Shown here: one piece after another, positions 60,393-64,000 of the stretch
Layout: each line of letters begins with the position of its first letter
Numbering within the stretch: the first letter of the stretch is position 1
Source of the DNA: Rhizobium redzepovicii
Lineage (GTDB): Bacteria > Pseudomonadota > Alphaproteobacteria > Rhizobiales > Rhizobiaceae
DNA: 64,000 nucleotides
NCBI RefSeq assembly: GCF_019793435.1
Contig: NZ_JAILYH010000019.1
Span: 62,001 to 126,000, forward strand
Direction: 5' to 3'
Position numbers and translations under genes: made by a program
Notes under the pieces: model-generated
What the model saw: only the letters and a program-made list of their open reading frames with translations
What the model was told of the DNA's origin: nothing
Database searches by the model: none

Positions 60393-61403
60393 TCATCCTG
60401 AGATTGCGTCGCCGCTCATTGGCCTGTCCATATGATAGCAGGCTGCCTTCTGGCCGGGACGGACCTCCTCGGTCGGCGGCATTTCGGTGCGACAGATATC
60501 GGTCGCCTTCCAGCAGCGCGGCGAGAAGACACAGCCTTTCGGCGGGTTGAGCGGCGAGGGCGGATCGCCCTGCAGGCGGATGCGGGTGCGCAGGCGCGCA
60601 AGCTTCGGATCCGGGATCGGTGCTGCGGAAAAGAGCGCCTGCGTATAGGGATGGGCGGGATGGTCGAAGACGGTGGCGCAGTCGCCTGCCTCTACCACTC
60701 GGCCGAGATAGAGCACCAGCACATCGTCGGAGATCAGGCGGACGACGGAAAGGTCGTGGCTGATGAAGATCAGCGTCAGGCCGAACTCCTTGCGCAGTTT
60801 ACGCAGAAGCGTAATCACCTGGCCCTGGATCGAGACGTCGAGGGCCGAAACCGGCTCGTCGCAGATGATCAGCTTCGGTTTGGTGACGACGGCGCGGGCA
60901 ATGCCGATGCGTTGCGCCTGGCCGCCGGAGAATTCGTGGGGATAGCGGTTGATCATCTCCGGCACCAGCCCGACGGCGGTCATGATCTCGCGGACACGTT
61001 CGGTGCGCTCGGCCTTGGAAAGCTTCGGCTCGAAAACGGTGAGCGGTTCGGCGATGATGTCTCCAACGGTCATGCGCGGGTCGAGCGAGGCGATCGGATC
61101 CTGGAATATGATCTGCATGTCGCGGCGGGCGGCACGCATTTCCTCCTCCGAGAGGTCGAGAAGATTGCGGCCCTGCCATAGGATGCGGCCCTTTTGCGAT
61201 TTCAACAGCCGTAGGATGGAGCGGCCGAGCGTCGACTTGCCGCAGCCGGATTCACCGACGACGCCGAGGGTGCGGCCTTCGGCGAGATCGAAGCTGACAT
61301 TGTTGACGGCGGTGAGGAAAATCGGCGGCTTGAACAAGCCCTTTGCCGGCAATTCGAACTGGGTCGTCAGGTTCTCGACCCTTAGCAGCGATCGGTCAGC
61401 CAT
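60393..61403 (-). CDS. Peptide ABC transporter ATP-binding protein (OppF/DppF-type)
   Basis: A 336-residue ABC ATPase: Walker A GESGCGKST, signature FSGGQAQRIGIARAV, Walker B LIICDEPVSALD, and the C-terminal oligopeptide/dipeptide domain with CVFSPRCWKATDIC. It is the second ATPase of the transporter encoded from 60.4 kb to the window end. Its start overlaps the end of the OppD-type gene by eight bases. The substrate group (oligopeptides, dipeptides or others) cannot be settled from the ATPases. Confidence 0.92.
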   Translation of the reverse strand: MADRSLLRVENLTTQFELPAKGLFKPPIFLTAVNNVSFDLAEGRTLGVVGESGCGKSTLGRSILRLLKSQKGRILWQGRNLLDLSEEEMRAARRDMQIIFQDPIASLDPRMTVGDIIAEPLTVFEPKLSKAERTERVREIMTAVGLVPEMINRYPHEFSGGQAQRIGIARAVVTKPKLIICDEPVSALDVSIQGQVITLLRKLRKEFGLTLIFISHDLSVVRLISDDVLVLYLGRVVEAGDCATVFDHPAHPYTQALFSAAPIPDPKLARLRTRIRLQGDPPSPLNPPKGCVFSPRCWKATDICRTEMPPTEEVRPGQKAACYHMDRPMSGDAISG

Positions 61404-62403
61404 GGTTCAGCAACTCCTCACGACGCGGGAACGGGTGGTAGCAGGCGGCGCAGTGGCGCGGTGCCAGGGTTTCGAGCGGCGGCGGACGGTCGATGCAATC
61501 GTCCTGGACCTGCGAACAGCGCGGCGAGAAATTGCAGCCTTTCGGCAGGTGCTGCAGGTTCGGCGGGCGCCCGGGGATGACGACGAGCTCGTCGACATCC
61601 TGATCCGGGCGTGGGATCGAGGCGTGCAGCGCCGCCGTATAGGGATGGGCGGGATTGTCGAAGAGCTCGTCGACGGGCGCCTCCTCGACGATGCGGCCGG
61701 CATACATGACGGCGACGCGGTCGGCGAGGCCGGCGACGACGCCGAGATCGTGGGTGATCATGATCAGGGCCGTGTTCATCTCCGCCGTCAGGTCGTTGAA
61801 GAGATCGAGGATCTGCGCCTGGATGGTGACGTCGAGCGCCGTCGTCGGCTCGTCGGCGATGAGCAGCTTCGGTTTGGTGAGCAGCGCCATGGCAATGACG
61901 ATGCGCTGGCGCATGCCGCCTGAGAGTTCATGCGGATAGAGGTGAAAGCGCCGCGTCGGGTCGGGGATGCCGACGCGTTTCAGCATGTCGAGGGCAGCGT
62001 CCGATGCGGCGCGAGCCGTCAGGCCGCGGTGAACCTCAAGCTGTTCGGTCAGCTGCCGTGAAATCTTGAGCGAGGGATTCAAGGCGGTCATCGGGTCTTG
62101 GAAGACCATCGCCATGTCCTTGCCGCGGATCTGGTCGAGCTCGCGCGGTTTCAACGACAGTACATCCCTGCCTTCGAGCAGCGCCTGTCCAGTCGTTCTC
62201 CCGTTCTTGGCGAGAAGGCCCATGATGCCCAGGAAGGTCTGGCTCTTACCCGAACCGGATTCGCCGACAATGGCAACGCGTTCGCCGGGCCGGACGGTGA
62301 GGTTCATGTTCGAGACCGCCTTCACCTCTCCATCCGGCGTTTTGAAGGTGATCGAATAATTCTTGAGTTCGAGGAGGATGTCTTTTTGTGTTTCGTAGGG
62401 CAT
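61396..62403 (-). CDS. Peptide ABC transporter ATP-binding protein (OppD/DppD-type)
   Basis: A 335-residue ABC ATPase: Walker A GESGSGKSQT, signature LSGGMRQRIVIAMAL, Walker B LLIADEPTTALD and the C-terminal GRPPNLQHLPKGCNFSPRC domain. It forms the ATPase pair with the OppF-type protein. It lies two bases after the end of the OppC-type permease gene and overlaps the OppF-type gene, so the four genes form one operon on the minus strand. Confidence 0.92.
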   Translation of the reverse strand: MPYETQKDILLELKNYSITFKTPDGEVKAVSNMNLTVRPGERVAIVGESGSGKSQTFLGIMGLLAKNGRTTGQALLEGRDVLSLKPRELDQIRGKDMAMVFQDPMTALNPSLKISRQLTEQLEVHRGLTARAASDAALDMLKRVGIPDPTRRFHLYPHELSGGMRQRIVIAMALLTKPKLLIADEPTTALDVTIQAQILDLFNDLTAEMNTALIMITHDLGVVAGLADRVAVMYAGRIVEEAPVDELFDNPAHPYTAALHASIPRPDQDVDELVVIPGRPPNLQHLPKGCNFSPRCSQVQDDCIDRPPPLETLAPRHCAACYHPFPRREELLNHG

Positions 62404-62405
62404 TC

Positions 62406-63323
62406 TTAGCGATCCTTCGGGTCGAACGCGTCGCGCAGGCCGTCGCCGATGAAGAGCAGACTGAGCAGCAGGGCCACGAGGAAGCTTGCCGGAAAGATCA
62501 GCAGCCAGGGCATGCTTTCCATGGCGTCGGTGCCCTCGGCGATCAGGGTGCCGAGCGAGGTCAGCGGTTCCTGCACGCCGAAGCCGAGATAGGACAGGAA
62601 GCTTTCGGTGGCGATGATTTCAGGCACGGTCAGCGCCGCGAAAATGACTACCGGTCCGACGAGGTTCGGAATGATGTGCTTGACGATGATCTTGAATGGC
62701 CGCTGGCCGGAGGCACGGGCCGCCTCGATGAATTCTCGATGCTTGATCGACAGTGTCTGGCCGCGCACGATGCGGGCCATGGTCAGCCACTCCAGCGCGC
62801 CGATGGCGGCAAAGAGCAGATAGACGTTGCGGCCGAAGATCACCATCAGCAGGATGACGAAGAGGATATAGGGAAGCGCATACATGATATCGACGAAGCG
62901 CATCATGATCGCGTCGAGTCTGCCGCCGATATAGCCGGATATGGCGCCGTAGAGCACGCCGATGACGACCGAGACGACGGTTGCCGTCAGCGCTACGGCC
63001 AGCGAAACGCGAGTGCCGTAGAGCACGCGGGCAAGCAGGTCGCGCCCGTTCGGGTCGGTGCCGAAATAATGGCCGGTCTCGATCGACGGCGGGATGCGGA
63101 AGGCGGCCCAGTCCGGATCCTCGTAATTGAAGGGAATGAACCAGGGGCCAAGGAAGGCGGCGAGGACCAACAGCGCCAGGACGGCGATTGACAGAACGGC
63201 CGCCTTGTTACGCCCGAGGCGGCGGAGCGCATCCCTGGTGAGCGAGCGGCCTTCAGGTGCGAGGCCTTCCGCCTCCAGAAGCTCCTCAGCAAGCAGTTCG
63301 CGTTTTGCGGGGTTGAGGATCAT
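62406..63323 (-). CDS. Peptide ABC transporter permease (OppC/DppC-type)
   Basis: A 305-residue permease with an N-terminal cytoplasmic region, about six membrane helices and the EAA loop (EAARASGQRPFKIIVKHIIPN). The region FGTDPNGRDLLARVLYGTRVSL is typical of the OppC family. Its start overlaps the end of the OppB-type gene by four bases. It probably forms the heterodimeric channel with the OppB-type protein. Confidence 0.92.
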   Translation of the reverse strand: MILNPAKRELLAEELLEAEGLAPEGRSLTRDALRRLGRNKAAVLSIAVLALLVLAAFLGPWFIPFNYEDPDWAAFRIPPSIETGHYFGTDPNGRDLLARVLYGTRVSLAVALTATVVSVVIGVLYGAISGYIGGRLDAIMMRFVDIMYALPYILFVILLMVIFGRNVYLLFAAIGALEWLTMARIVRGQTLSIKHREFIEAARASGQRPFKIIVKHIIPNLVGPVVIFAALTVPEIIATESFLSYLGFGVQEPLTSLGTLIAEGTDAMESMPWLLIFPASFLVALLLSLLFIGDGLRDAFDPKDR

Positions 63324-64000
63324 CGGTTTCTCACTTTCGGGTCCAGCCAGGCATAGGCGATGTCGACTAGAAGGTTCAGAAACACGATCAACACCATGTA
63401 GAAGATGACCGTACCGAGAACCATGCCGTAATCGCGGTTCAGCGCTGCGTTGACGAAATAGCGGCCGATGCCGGGCAATCCGAAGATGCTCTCGACAACC
63501 AGCGAGCCGGTGAGAAGGTAGCTTGCCGCCGGACCGAGATAGGAAACGACAGGCATGAGCGCGGGCTTCAGCGCATGGCGCATCACCGTCAGCCGCGGGC
63601 CGATGCCCTTGGCCTTGGCCGTGCGGATGAAGTTCTGGTTCATCACTTCGATCATCGAACCGCGGGTGATGCGCGAGATGCGGCCTGCATGCGGCAGGGC
63701 CAGAACGACAATCGGCAGGATCAAGTATTTGATTGAGCCGTCACCCCAACCGCCGACCGGAAACCAGGCGAGGTGGATGCCGAAGATCAATTGCAGGATG
63801 GGCGCGATCAGGAAGTTCGGCAGCACGACACCGACCAGGATAAGGGCGCCGAGAATATAGTCCGGCGTCTTATTCTGGTAGAGCGCCCCAAGGCAGCCGA
63901 CGGCGATGCCGACGATGATGGCGATCAGGAACGCGGCGGTACCGATGGTGAAGGTATAGGGCAGACCGATCATGATCTGCTGGGCCACGGAAAAATCCTC
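63320..64000 (-). CDS. Peptide ABC transporter permease (OppB/DppB-type), cut by the window end
   Basis: About 227 codons are visible; the frame stays open through base 64000, so the start is outside the window. The permease has several membrane helices, the EAA loop segment (NQNFIRTAKAKGIGPRLTVMRHALKPALMP) and YFVNAALNRDYGMVLG near the end. A GTG at 63988 lies within the frame but is not likely to be the true start, because OppB proteins are over 300 residues long. The substrate-binding protein gene is probably upstream. Confidence 0.88.
   Translation of the reverse strand, partial: EDFSVAQQIMIGLPYTFTIGTAAFLIAIIVGIAVGCLGALYQNKTPDYILGALILVGVVLPNFLIAPILQLIFGIHLAWFPVGGWGDGSIKYLILPIVVLALPHAGRISRITRGSMIEVMNQNFIRTAKAKGIGPRLTVMRHALKPALMPVVSYLGPAASYLLTGSLVVESIFGLPGIGRYFVNAALNRDYGMVLGTVIFYMVLIVFLNLLVDIAYAWLDPKVRNR

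Overview
The window looks like chromosomal DNA of a Rhizobium of the R. etli / R. leguminosarum type. This is inferred from gene content and arrangement, not from a database search. The main pointers are a type II glutamine synthetase (glnII) divergent from a 63-residue gstI; bdhA followed by xdhA and xdhB, the order reported for a mixed-function operon in Sinorhizobium meliloti; a BacA/SbmA peptide transporter; GC-rich coding with many TTG/GTG starts; and several short palindromic intergenic repeats of a rhizobial kind. I saw no rRNA, tRNA, CRISPR array, phage or insertion sequence.

Layout. 1-3 kb: the end of a DMT permease, an MFS exporter and an AraC regulator. 3-7.3 kb: a DEAD-box helicase, a DNA-alkylation-repair-like gene with an in-frame stop, and a LacI regulator. 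7.3-10 kb: a dihydrodipicolinate-synthase-family enzyme and an MFS transporter behind a promoter/operator that the LacI protein probably controls. 10-16 kb: a small secreted protein, a large hybrid histidine kinase, and the two halves of the MnmC tRNA-modification system as divergent genes. 16-19.5 kb: a ureide operon (puuE, uraD, a HepT-like gene, allA, uraH). 19.5-24 kb: a metallophosphoesterase and a PspA / YqiJ / flotillin membrane-stress operon. 24-28.4 kb: a cluster resembling E. coli ynbA, ynbC and ynbD (phospholipid-type chemistry). 28.4-40.8 kb: the upstream half of purine catabolism (guaD, puuD, xdhA/B/C) with an FMN oxidase, a peptidase, a LysR regulator and bdhA. 40.9-45.2 kb: glpK, then a DGPF protein, an ECF sigma factor of the ECF42 kind, an SRPBCC protein and a GIY-YIG protein. 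45.4-52.4 kb: a luciferase-like oxidoreductase, methionine aminopeptidase, PadR regulator, MFS, BacA and a polysaccharide deacetylase. 52.4-57 kb: nnrU-like, yfgM-like, der and a glycosyltransferase. 57-60.3 kb: glnII, gstI, kdgK and a small secreted protein. 60.4-64 kb: an oligopeptide/dipeptide ABC transporter running off the window end.

How the genes work together. Guanine (GuaD) and hypoxanthine/xanthine (XdhABC) give urate. PuuD, UraH and UraD turn it into allantoin, PuuE into allantoate, and AllA acts on ureidoglycolate. The allantoate-to-ureidoglycolate enzyme is not in the window. Nitrogen control is visible at glnII/gstI: a sigma-54 element and two tandem GC-N11-GC dyads of NtrC type. 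The strongest new regulatory signal is one two-block motif, TGTCGG-N17-CGTC, upstream of both the DGPF gene and the SRPBCC gene that flank the ECF sigma factor gene. Other points worth following are a HepT homologue without its catalytic residues inside the ureide operon, a PspA protein with an extra N-terminal domain and a strong internal start, and the ynb-like lipid cluster.
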